Assembly: GCA_040954595.2 (NCBI GenBank)
Contig: CM082578.2
Span: 11,160,001-11,224,000, forward strand
DNA from: Balanoglossus misakiensis
Taxonomy: Eukaryota > Hemichordata
Direction: 5' to 3'
DNA: 64,000 nt
Positions 27,323 to 40,000 of this stretch are shown piece after piece (positions within the stretch are counted from its first letter, which is position 1; every line of letters begins with the position of its first letter). The translations under genes and the position numbers were made by a program. Under the pieces are notes generated by a model that was not told where the DNA came from, searched no databases, and was given only the letters and a program-made list of their open reading frames with translations.

Positions 27323-30300
27323 GCCCACGCGGTTGCTTCTATTTCATCTAAATTAAATCATTTGATAATGTCGGTTTTCATGGACATATACCATATATTA
27401 ATTCTACCTTGCAGCCGCTTATCAATCACACACGTGCAATGTAAATTATTCAAAAATGCACGTTTGGCGATGACAATACACCCATTGAGAATCACACAGG
27501 CGCGTGACTATGTACCGTATACCGGAAGTATTTGAGAAAAAGACGCTCCTGAATTACATGTAAACCACTCTGTGATTGGTTAAACCCCGGACGAGGTTCA
27601 AAACAGTTCTGCCTTCAACACTCACCAATGAATGATGATTTTGATATCAAAACCACAGACGTTTAGGAATTCTTCAGACTCGATTGAAAAGGCCAGGATG
27701 TGTCAACCGCAGTGCTTTTGACATGTTGACCCGGTCAGCAGTTGAACGTTCCACTCGCGCTGATTGTGAAAACCTTGGAGGGAATTAACCTGCCTGTTAA
27801 TCTGGACACTGTCTGGGCCTTGTTCATTGAATCGACAGTAACCGTACCATGAATGATAACAAATTGAGTTTAACGATCCATAGCAAGATCGAAGGAGACA
27901 GCATATCACTTAGAGAATAGATATACATATATGTATCGTCAACTTGCCAGATAGCATGCTTGCCAGTATCGCCGCAGTCCACTCTCGCGTGTCCATGCGT
28001 ATCGTAAAGAGAAAGAAAAATTGTCATAACTTTGCAATAACAACCAGGGCAACATCCCAGAGATCATTGACCTTTATCATGGCTACTTCATTCAGAAACT
28101 ACGGTCGAAATCTGCCAGGTTTTTTTTTACCTCCGAGGTTTTATCGATTTCCCATTCAAAACGCTGCCCGTGGTTAGTTAAAAGAGACTCTCACAACCTT
28201 CCAGCTTGTTTCGATAATCTGCCGCCTGTCAAGAATTACGGCTTGCTTTATAATTTAATGAACATTGAACCATTATCAATGGAAAAATACCTAGCTGTTA
28301 ATAACGATTCATCACCTACAGAGGATAACTGTGACAGTAATTACTGGTTCTCCAATCGTGATTATGTGATCATTACGCTGTCTGTGTCGGAGCAGAAGCA
28401 CGTATATAGATGAAACAGAGTATATTCTCAGTTTAAATTCACATGTCAAATGTAGTTTCCATATTACTCCTCAACACTTCAAATTCGGAGACAGTCTCCC
28501 CCCCTCTCTCTCTCTCTCTCTCCTTTCCCTCTGTCGACTTGTCAAAATACAGTTTGCTAAGACTATACCGTCTGATTAAACAGAAAGACATTACGAGAAC
28601 TAAAATAGCGGCCATCTCAAAGACTGGACTTCAGTTTTCTTTTCTTCGCCGTCTTGTGAGGATTTTCAGGATATGTTCCTGACCCGCGGCATCAATCTTG
28701 TTCTTGTTTACCTAGACTATTTTTCGACTATTCTAATTATAATACGACAAATAAATTCGGTGCTTCACAGGGGAAAATGTCAAAAAACAAAAAAACAAGA
28801 TATTTGGAACTCAGGGGAAATCTCAACGTGAACCTGGTCAACTGATAGTTTGCTTCCCCCCTCAAGATATCCTTTTGATTCCCCGCGACTGAAAACTAAT
28901 CACAAGATAAAAAAACAAATGTCAAGCCATTTGTGTCGAACACGTACACTAACGAGAACACAAACCTCAGGGGGGAGTTTGCGGATTACCTCGAGTGTAC
29001 TTTCTTCGACGAAAATCCCAACGGGAAATCCCGTTATGCTTTGGGATCTGGTAGTCATTATTTCTTGGAGTTTATAGTCATAGCTCTTGGCGCAAAAGCT
29101 GTGTGGTAATGACCGCCGCATATTTGGCAGCCAACTGGATAAACTTTGCAAGGACGTTGTTTGCTCGGCGCCACCTTGCGAAAGTCTTAATTTATCGACC
29201 TATTCTTGCGTCGAATGCCAAGTTCAGTGGCGCGTAGCGTCGCAATTCTCGAGGGAGATCACGGCTAATTTAGTCTGATTTTCCCTAAATAGTTGAATTC
29301 ACACACTATACATCAGGTCATAAACTTCACATTGGTACATTGCGCACGCGTTAAACCCGCTCGATGAGAGTAGCGCTCACACATGCATTGCATCTCCGAT
29401 AGCTCGCAGTGTTGCACCCAATGAAACCAAGAAGTATGGATAGAATCTCGGGGTTGTCCAACCTCTATTAAATCGATCTTTATATAGAGGCACTCCGTTT
29501 TGAATCCGTGTCAATGGCCGCCGGGAAACACAGATAAAAAAGAAACGTCGTGTGGGAGTGCACAGTGTCGATAAACGACAGTAATTTCATCGATATCCGT
29601 GGAATGTCAGTCAATGTCTCGTTATCCTCAGACATTCTCCCATCATACATCTGTCTGAGTTCATCTGCCTGCGTGGAGCATCCTGTCGTCCGTGATTCAT
29701 TTTCATTCCACGGAATTCTTGCGACATTGTTTAGTACTGCTGTGGTGGTGGTCACCCGCTCGGCTGATGAAAGGAGAAATACCATTAATGCAAGGCAAAA
29801 TTTACGATCTTTAGGATAAGTAGACGGCAATTTACAATTGGCACCCCGTGGTTATGATGAAGATATATGCAACTAACTTCTTAATGTCTTCATGAGCATC
29901 CTAGACACAAATTTATTATTTTTGGTTAATTTTACAAATCCCAAACAATTCTTTTACATATCCTTGATCAGATGGGCACGAAACATTGACGAAGGCATCA
30001 CCTTCAAGTCTTGATTCCTCTCCTTATCTTTTACACAAACAATAATCCCTAAACTAGTATAGGAAGTTTAGCCACATTGCTGATTGATTTTCTTTGTCCT
30101 GGTGACGTCATCCTTTTTCTAACTCTTGGAGAAAATCTTAGGAGTTCATCAGCCCCTGTACGTGCTTGCTGCAAAACGGGGGTGAACATAAACTTACAAA
30201 CAGTACTACTAGTATTAAAATCATATTCACGAAACGCACTGTCTCGTGATTTTTTACATTTAAACGGTGGTCATCATAACGCAATTTATCCTCATGGCTC

Positions 30301-30779
30301 ATACATAACAGAAACAACGTGTTGATGAGCAATGTGTCTCGAGATTTGGATTACTGCGCCCTCTAAGGGCAGCTATTCGATTACACCGTGATTCAGCTCT
30401 GACAGTTGAAAATAAATATGTAGCAATAGAAAACGTGAAGGATGCTGCAACATTCAGATTACAATTCGTGTATCCTGAAGGGATGACAGGAGAAATTCAG
30501 AGGTAGTCATAGAAACCTGACATTTACATCTTTCTGTCCAATGCGACTTGCTTGATTTGGGATTTTGTTTCTTTATTCAGCCCTCCACGATCTGCCTACG
30601 TCAGACGGCTGACGGGTTAACAGCTTAATGATATATGTTTTGAGTATGGTCGGCTGAATATCGAATCGCAAGGCTATGAATATTTCGCTTATTTTGACTT
30701 CAGCGTATACGCCACAAGAAGTTCGCATGCACGTCTGCTGCTGCTGTGTTGCCACCGTTTCGCTCACACTGCGTCCGTC
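27323..30779. other. Upstream region of the Tec-like gene, no supported exon
   Basis: Open frames reach about 116 residues (29480-29830, minus strand), but they overlap open frames on the other strand and show no motifs. A CT microsatellite lies near 28500-28522. A non-coding first exon and the promoter of the downstream gene may lie here, because a splice-acceptor-like tract abuts its start codon. I cannot place a transcription start. Confidence 0.45.
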
Positions 30780-30800
30780 TTTGTAATATTCTCTCTCCAG
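30780..30800 (+). other. Acceptor-like tract touching the start codon
   Basis: A pyrimidine-rich run ending CTCTCTCCAG sits directly against the ATG at 30801. This suggests that the first coding exon is preceded by at least one spliced 5' exon, probably untranslated. If the upstream exon were coding, the true N-terminus would be longer than I give. Confidence 0.4.
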
Positions 30801-31076
30801 ATGTCGTATCGAAGCAAGACCCGCTCGAGAGACAATATCGCGTTTATCGGTCACCAGCACGTGCACAACGAGGAAGGATCCAGCAAGCCCATGGTCCACT
30901 CGTCGACCAGACGGTACCACAGCAAGGGTACCACGGTGAAAAGGACTGTTTACTCGGGCATGCTCGGGGTGCGGATCAAAACGAAAAAGGGTCTCTCCAG
31001 CAAATGGGACTTCGTGGACCAGTTTGTCGTCGCCACGTCACAGTGTCTGTCTTACTACGATAGCCCGGTCAATTGG
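30801..31076 (+). CDS. Tec-like pseudokinase exon 1: basic N-terminus and first half of PH domain
   Basis: Residues 1-92, ending phase 0 at GTAAGT. The first 45 residues are Arg/Lys/His-rich with no known fold. From about residue 46 it follows the opening strands of Tec-family PH domains and contains the family-like LSYYD segment at the end of the third strand. By my hand alignment, the basic residues that bind PIP3 in Btk (K12 and R28) are replaced by Gly and Gln, so membrane recruitment through PIP3 is doubtful. The next exon is 7.95 kb away. Confidence 0.88.
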
Positions 31077-34000
31077 GTAAGTCATTCGTGCAATTGTTCA
31101 TTTTCGTGACGTGTTTTTAAAAGGGGAAATTGTAGACTGCATCGCGATAGGCTCTGCATGGTCTACGCTCACCGAAGTGCAGATTTCGCGTTTGTTGAAA
31201 AATGCGAACTGCATCTATATAACGTTGTCAGCATATACGGCAAGGATGATAAATAGGCTCGCAAAATTACTTCCCTGAGCATAGGCATGTGTTTGAAATA
31301 TGGAGCGTCTGTCTCCGCGTGTTGTGTTAAGGACTGCGATTGAGAACTCGCGCACCATGTCCACAAATGCGGCTATAAATTTCAGCCCCTTTAACCGAGC
31401 GATCGACCCAAACACTGGTCATGAATCGTTAAAATAGTGTACGTGGTCTTTGAGAGAGGGGAGAGAGGGAGGGGGACCAGGACGGAACGTATCAGGCATT
31501 GCACAGCCAAGTATAGCACACTTCTTGACGCGAACGCAGGTTCTGCCCATGGAACTCAATAATTTGAAATAAACCAGCCACATCTCGTTATCAACGCCAA
31601 TCACACGTCACCCGCCGTACGTCGCTTGGAGATGTGACTGTTATCACCATATCTTCGTGTGTCCTTGAATATCAGGTGGTGGACAGCTATCGGCGCTTGT
31701 TTTTTTTCTCACCGCCGCACAAACCAAAATCCATTGGAAGAAGAGCGGGCTCGACTCGACAATGATGAACACGCAAGGCATATCGGTTAATGGCATTTTG
31801 TCAGTTTGAAAAAATCCAATTGGATATAATCCGATCTCCAGGATAAGATATTCGTGAAATGAATACAGCATTTGGCGTATATCTGTGGTATCGCCAAGCA
31901 AGCACTGCTTCTGTGCAGTGATTATGTATCTACGTGCGTAAATAATGTGTGCATGTTCCCTTACTATCCTCCTTGTAAATGTCATTGAGGCTGCCGATGA
32001 TATGGTAACTGTTCCTCTCATTACGATGCAATATTCTACCTTTAAGTTATCATCCAAAACTTCACGTTGACACAGTTCACGTATAATACACGCTATATGT
32101 ACACCCATCTATCTAAACAAGCATACACACACATACATAGAGACAGACAAACGTACATACATACACGCACATACATCTGTATATACAATGTATATTACCG
32201 AATATAGTGGTGGATGACGTAGCGTTATTATAGTAATAGGTGGAATACCATGGCAACGTGGTTCACTGTAATCCGGTCTCAGCATATTTTGTTTCCATTA
32301 AAGTTATCAGATACATTTCGCCCGCAGAGGTGAACAACGTTAGTGATTTTTAACAGGGGTTGGCTTTTCGCTAGATATAGGAAAGCTTTGGGTAAGGTCA
32401 AACGTCATCAATACTGCTCACATGCACTGTGTGGTTTTAATAGTTTTAAATACATTATGAGAAATGCCTTGTTGTATTTATGTTTCGCGACGTCATAGTG
32501 TAAGAGTAATTTGTCAGTACAGAGGTATTTATTCAGCTAATGGAATCTTATATAGGGGATGCATGCTAAGATGTGGATGCGAATATTCTTCAGCGGTTGT
32601 TCCGATGTACTTAGGTCGAAATGAAAATGTTAAAAGCCATTGGGATGTGACATCTTCCATATCACTTAAAAGATACTTAACATTGTGCTTACATGTATAT
32701 AGGGGAATAAAAATATGTCGTATGACGGTGTCAAAATGTAATACGTATGTATTGCGCTGCAATTATTCGACTCGTTTGCCAAATGTTGACAAAGCTTATG
32801 CAACCGACGCGGAACTCAACACAAACGTCACTTCTAGTCGCTAATCCGGAAAGGGACCTGTCCCAATTATCTGCGACAATATTTGATCACGGTGATCGAC
32901 AGCGCAATTAGATTTGGATGGCTTTGTGCAGGTGGTGCATTCGGTGATGCCCATCGTATTTCTGTCACATCTGAAACGATCATTACCTTGATATCTCATA
33001 AAACGAACTGTTTGAGCCTACAGAAAAAAAGTCACCGTTTCTCTTATAGTTCCTTTACCTTTTGTTTTCATTTTAACTGTTTAATTCATGTTGGGAAGAG
33101 CGATCGATACTTTACGGAGCCATTTATACGAATTTCACACACCTCGTAGGTTAATGATGATCGCGGTATTCATATCATGAGAGACGTTCGCATGATTGAA
33201 AAGAAACCAATTTTCGTCTAAAACAAGAAGTCAAATACCGGAGCACTGTTGATAATATCGCATATTTGTCAATGCTAAATTCAGCAAAACATGCTGTGAT
33301 ATTCATGCGACATATATGACCAATTGCCATCAAAAAGAGGAGTAACACTATTATCAGTTTTGTTTTGCGATTGGAACTTCCATCCAGTGGAAAAAGAATT
33401 ATTCTCCTTCAGATTTATCTGATAACCAAATGGCCATTTCATACGCTTAGAATTCCCGTTGTGTATGCATTAATGTCAACTCGTAGCTGATAAGAAAAGT
33501 CAATAGAATCCAAAGGATAGCATCTGTGGATTCTTAAACCGATCGAAACGAGATGGTCGCGGCGGCTGTGACCTTCAGTGGATGCTGCAGAGGATGATGG
33601 TATTAAAACGCTTCCTTGTTTTAAGCGCGAGAAATGATTAGGCAAGGAATTTCGATCTGGTCGAGTACTGTTACGGCTTCAGTGAAAATCTAATCTTTTT
33701 TTTTCTCTGAGCCATCGTTAAGACCGTCTGCAATGTTAACTGCTTCGTCTCCACATGTCACTGCAGTATTTACCTATCCACGTGTCTTTCTGTCTGTCTG
33801 CCTGTCCGTCTGTCGGTTGGTCTGTCTGTTAGTCGTGTTGTGTTGTGTTGTGTTGTGTTGTGTTGTGTTGTGTTGTGTTGTGTTGTGTTGTGTTGTGTTC
33901 TGTTCTGTTCTGTTCTGTTCTGTTCTGTTCTGTTCTGTTCTGTTCTGTTCTGTGCTGTTGTGCTATGTGTATTGCGTTGTTGTGTACTCTCTTAATACTT

Positions 34001-37000
34001 GTCAACACGGTGCTGTGTACTTGATCTACACTTTCTAAACACCTAATGATCCTTAAAAGCGATGGACAGTCTACGATAAAACTGTCATTTTTTTCTCAAT
34101 TAAAACACTACGTTCACACGTCATTGTTTACGCAGTTGCAATGCGTTTGCCCCCAAGGTTAGTAACCTTTAAAAATGAGAAAATCTGGAGGCGTTCCATC
34201 CGCCGAAGTAAATATTTCCGTTTCGTGTACACAAAATAATATAACGCATACATGCAGGAGTGTGGTTGTTGATTACCCTAAAACCATTGCACGGTTCGCC
34301 ACGTGAGGTGTAACTGAATTGTATACTTTCGACGTCATCAATGTTTTATTGATCAGAAGCCTTTACTTGGACGCCAGAATCTACATTAAACGCAGATACA
34401 CATCACATTTCTTATTCATTACTCCTTATTGTCGTCAGTTAGGTGACTGTAGCCGTACGACTGGTCAGTGTAAGTTCAACGGCCGCTACTGTGATACAGC
34501 TGGGATATAGAGAGCAGAACGCCGTAATTTCTGTACACGGCGCTGCTTTCGTTCACATGCATCTCAAGAAAGGCCTCGACTTGCCGAGAAAAAAAACATC
34601 GACGGTGTTTATAATCTGTGATCGTGGTGGTGCATAGGCGATTTCATTGGCGAAATATTGCGTGAAACGTGTGGGCACAGGCTTGGAGTTCCTGCACCTT
34701 TACGTCTTCGTCATTCCCGGGGCATGCGCAGCCATATAGTGTATGATTATGTTGACCCGTTGTTTATGATTACTAGAAGAATGCATCTTCAACTCTTGTC
34801 ACCGAGTCCACTTTGACTCTGGCCGTTCCAGTGTGCGCTAATTACTGCTTGGGTCAAATCGTGAAGGACAAATTATCAAGCTTGTTGAAAATCCCCCCGC
34901 TCTCCCCCCCCCAAACAAAATGTGTTGAACCCACCCTATAGTGACACTCATATTGAATATTCGGATCCGTAATTAACACTCCGCCCGGTACATTTTCACT
35001 GAATATCATCATCTTGGGCATTATTCAAGTTTATTTATAGACTAATTAACTAATGACGCCTGATACGTTTTTGTGACGAGCGGCAACAGGGCCATTGCTA
35101 ATGAATATATACAAGCAAATGCATTAGACATGTATTCGTTCTACGCTTCGACGGAGCTGCACGGAGCGAGTGAAAGAGAGAACGAACAATGGCGAGAATA
35201 TTACCTTTTCACAAATGTTCTCGGTGACGCTGCTGCTCATTCAGTGAAGAAGAACGGAGGCAAAAAGTCGCTTTCGCTCCAGCATTATCCTTCTATAGTA
35301 CTAGTAGTTCTGTTTTAGGTGACTTCTCTTCTTATGCATTATTCAAAAACGACGCACACACGGTGCATATTACATGTATTATGGGGTTATGCTGACACGC
35401 GGAGAATTGGAATTTCCAGTCTTCCCCAGCGTGGGCACTGTGGAAAGGCCGCTCAGACAAGAGATTTTCTTCAACTGGCTTTTATTGACAGGTGGTCACT
35501 CGATGCGCATGCAAATTAACATAGGTTTGACTGCATATGGCACAGACCCATACATATACATGCACACACACCGACGCAAGCGTCTCAGACACTTTTGTCC
35601 AGCAAATTTTCATTTTGCTCACGTTCCTCGCGTTATTACTGTAACACCGAAATCTTAACCTGTCGTTGAGCTCTAACATTATCCCAACTTAACTTCCCCA
35701 CTGTGAACTTTATTACAATTTGGAAATAACATGTATCTGATAAGGGATTAAAATAACGCCAACTGCTAGAGGGACATTTATGCCGATTTAATATAGGCAG
35801 AGAATTACAATTATCCGAAGCAGACCCTTTTTATGACCAGGCACTGGAGAACAGTCGTCATAATTTTTAATATAAATGAAAGGAGTGCAATATCTTCCAG
35901 AGGGAAAAATCACCCGAGGTAACGAACACGAGCAAGGATCGCTGTTTTTTTTTTTATCCGACTGTGAGTGAACTTTAGATATAATAAGTCAACATCATTT
36001 GGAAGTCCCCGTTTATGGGGCAATTTCACTTTGATTCCTTGAGAATTCTGATATATTTTTTTCGTGACAGTTAACTAAATCCAGCTTTCTCTGGGATCCG
36101 CAATCAGAGCTGAGAATTGGCACTCGGAGATCGGCTGATTGAGTTGTGAATGCAGTTTATCTTAGATGGAGCGAGTCATCCGGCGTTTCGTGCGCACACC
36201 TTTTAAGACATTTAACAAATGTTGGAGAATGTTCAACCTCTGCTTTTCTGGGCGGAAGAACACTCGGTGGAGATGCACTTCGGTGGCTGATGTTTGACAT
36301 CGCACTTCGCACGAGGAGGTCATCTCTCAGATGATTGTAAAAGGCGCTTTCGCTGCCGCAACTGTACACACACAAAAACTGACGTCACACAGACGTGTTC
36401 GTCAAACACCCTTGCCCTACTTTCATATAAAGCCCTGTAAACAATTTATGATTTTCGGTTGATTTGTTGTGTCTTCAAACACTTTCGCTTTTTATCCCAC
36501 GTTTAAGTCAGGAAAGTAAAATTGCAAGGATGAATGTGGTGTATTCAAATCTAACAGCCGCGTATTGAACCCAATGACCAAGGGCACATGTCGAAGTTAA
36601 ACGAGGATTTGTTAATAGGATTTGCAAGTGAGGAGTGCCGCGATTGCCGTTCTGCGCCGACGTCGATAACATAACAGGTGCAAGGGCAAAGAAAGGTCAC
36701 AAGCCGGTGACGTTTTCGAGAGTCGTTACCATGGCAACGTGAACATTTACGGCGAAACGAGGGTCACATCTTCGGGGGTTTTCCCCCTATGGTGGGGATG
36801 GACAGTAGGCACGGAGTGTCCACGGAGAAAGGTTAAAGCGATATCGCTTGTTCTAAACGGCGATCGGCCAAACCTTTATTTCAGCATATACATGTAGGTG
36901 TGTCAGATTTGCGGGTGGAAAATCCTCCACTGTCAACCTGTCAGCTCTGAAAGCTTTGAAATGAATGCACTTGGAAAACAATGTAATAGCGGTCTTTTAA

Positions 37001-40000
37001 AAATGTCCACTTGATTGTATAGAAGTCGTGATAAACGGAACGTTTTAGAGTTCGTCTGATGAATGTTTTTTTTTCTTTGGCGATCTCTCATGGTATGAAA
37101 AGGGATTTGATGTTTCACACTACGCTACGTATTTGCCCTCATCTCGAGTATATATTCACTGGATTGACGCTTTCGTGTCACGCACACTCGGCGGCGGTGG
37201 TGGTGGTGGTGGTGGTGGTGGTGGTGATGATGATGATGACGCAATGCGTGGTAGCGTGTCTGTGACAAAATTCGCATCATGCCCGATGGTGTCATCGTTT
37301 ATTCATAGTCTAGCGGAGCCGGTTGTCAGCTGCGTCACCAAGCACATGCCTGGCGCAACGATAGGTCGTCTCCGGTTGTACATGGATCAGGTTCGCATCG
37401 CCAGTTCTGTGAATTAATCCGAAGCCCAAATTCAACCGCCCCGGAACGTCGAATCTGTACACAGAACGAGCTCGATTTTCATCAAATTTACGTCAAGGCG
37501 CATCAAAGCCAAGGGCATATCATAATCATCGGGACTCTATCATATTGTTTACTCGCCAGTATTATTAAAAAAATCTCCTGAAAATGTCAGGCGTCACGCG
37601 TGGATTTCTATGCGCCCTAAGCTCAGTCTCCAAGTGCCGAACTGCCGACCTTTTACTTAAACTTCTCCGCGAAAGAGAAAGCCTTCTTTTCTCTTGCGGT
37701 GAAAATCACGTGTCCAGACACCAGAATTGACTAAGGCGCCTTATGGCAGTTGCTACATTCGTACAGCAGCGAATAGCTGGAAAAACACGTCTTTTTCGTA
37801 ACATAATACATTTGCGCGCATTAAAGTAATAACAAGTGATTCTGAAGCTGAGTCAGTGAAAGTTATATGGATTCTTGAAGGTCTGTCTATGCAAGATAAT
37901 ATACAATCATGTATAATGTATAATGCCCTTATGGAAATGAGTAAAAAGGACGCTTGTTTGATAACACAAAAGTTTCATGTACTTTTTACTGAAAGGACGA
38001 GTTCGATGTCTTCTGTTGAATTATATGGCTTGATTATCGTTGGCAAACCTTTTTACTAAATTGTATGTAAAAGTCTTAATCTGGTAATACTTTAGTTAAA
38101 AGGTTCACCAACGCTACTCAAACCATTGAGCAACGTTCATTTGATGCTCTTTCTGTGATCTGTTTGACTTATCTAATAATTAACATTGAATGTCAAAGAT
38201 CCTCATTTTACACCTGGTCTCCCGCCGTGCTGCAACGGGTGGTACCCGGAAATAGTTGCTAAATTTTTTTACATTGTATCTGTTTTTTCCACATTCACCA
38301 AATGACAGAGTTCCATGAATGTTTTATAAGCGGCTGATAGAGTTTCTCATAAATGGCAAAAGGGTCGAAAAACGCCAAATTTTGCCCCCCCCCCCCCTGT
38401 ATGAAAAGGCGAATTGTGCTGCATGTGTCTCAGCTGTATATCATTGACGCTGGCGACACAAGGCGGATACTTCTGGGTAATCTGGGAAACCAGAAAAGGG
38501 AACTTGACGATATATATAACTCTGCATGAAATGCCAGCCGATAACAATCAATTAAATGTACTCCTGCGAGAGCTATTATCTTGATTACCGAGCCGTCGAT
38601 TTGGAAGCAAACAACTCTCATTAATGCGATGGTTTGGATGTATTTTCGCTTAAGTGCTTTGTCGATTTCGCTCGAGAGCTCAGCTTGGACGGGAAGAGGC
38701 AAAATATCAGCGTGTATACGCTGACCACTTAAAGCGGCGATGGTTCTTTCCCCAGCCGAAAACTTGATTCAATTACCGTACAACAATGAAAAAAGCGCAG
38801 GGATATATGTGTTCGAAGGCTCTCACGCTGTGTGACGACGCCGAAGAGTCGATTGCTGTAGCGCGACCGGTGCGGTGCGGCCTAATTTTGGATGTGTGTA
38901 CATGGATTGCCCTGTTCGGGCGTTTGTTTGTTGTTGGTTGTTTTGTTGGGGGGGGGGGGTATTCGTGTTTCATGCGAAATGCTTCAAGTATAAGCTTCTT
39001 AATACGCCCCATGGTTTTCTTGCGATTTCAGGCCAAGGACGACGCCCCGAAATTCAGCATTGCCGTCAGCAGCATACAGGGCGTACAAAGTGTCGATTCG
39101 AACGCCTTTCAGGAACCAACTGTCTTCCAGGTACATAACCATTCGTCTACACTAACACATAACATCATTCATCAAAGTTATTTTACATTCCTCGAGGGAA
39201 TCCCAGTTTCTTTCGGTTATCTGAGATAGAGTTACGCATGCATCCCCAAAGTTACCTTGCTGAACGCACACATACACATATACACACACACAACCAACCA
39301 ACCAAACAAACACACATACTCATGAAAATCTGACCTTTTGCCCTGTTGATATACACCGTAGGTCACATATTGCAGCGATGTTGGCACATTGAAGATTCTG
39401 TATTTTTCGTCGAGGAAAAATCAGATGGTGGACAGACAAGAGTGGCTAACAGCAATAAGAAAAGGTAACATGAAGCATATTCTTACAAATATATGATATC
39501 GAAACCGATAAACTAGGAAATATATTTTTGGTAATGGCGTTTGGTAATTTGGGTTAAGTTGGTGTTCAGTCAGTTATAGGGACATTTTAACAATATTTTG
39601 CAGCGTCATTGTGTAAATCTCAATTGATCCTTCATACGTACTAGGCCTATTTCTCGAAAGATAGAAATGTGAAGAAAAAAATCTTTCTCATTTTGAGTAG
39701 CAAAATAATCAACCTCCTAAAACGTGACTATGCAATATCTCATGTAGTCTTTTAGATAAAAATTCTGTTTTCTAATGCGATCGAAAAAGTGGAAATATCA
39801 CGGTGACCTTGGTTGTTCTCATTATTTGCAAAATATACAGTAGTTAGAGCGCTTTGCCTCCTTCTTTGCGCAATATTCGGCATCAAAAAAGACTGCTCCT
39901 CCAGCCATAGTATGTGTGCACAAGAAGCGAAATGCCAAGAGATGATTCAGAAATGCACGGTTACCAAGCAACGAGGATTGAGACATTTCTATCGTCCCCA

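Larger units (their letters stand above)
31077..39031 (+). other. Intron 1 (7955 bp)
   Basis: This GT-AG intron is the longest in the gene. It holds twin pentanucleotide microsatellites (33835-33949), a GGT/GAT triplet tract near 37190-37230, poly-C and poly-G tracts near 38386 and 38949, and an X-box-like site at 36725. Open frames such as 31644-32108 on the minus strand (154 residues) have no recognisable motif and are probably chance frames. A first intron of this size is a common place for enhancers, but none is proven here. Confidence 0.7.

Noticed and set aside
31644-32108. 154-residue minus-strand open frame in intron 1
   Set aside because: No recognisable motif, no splice partners, and composition like the surrounding intron.
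33733-34038. 101-residue Val/Leu/Cys-rich open frame
   Set aside because: It is the translation of the pentanucleotide microsatellite.
37133-37417. Open frame with poly-Gly then poly-Asp
   Set aside because: It is a GGT/GAT triplet tract in intron 1 with no exon signals.
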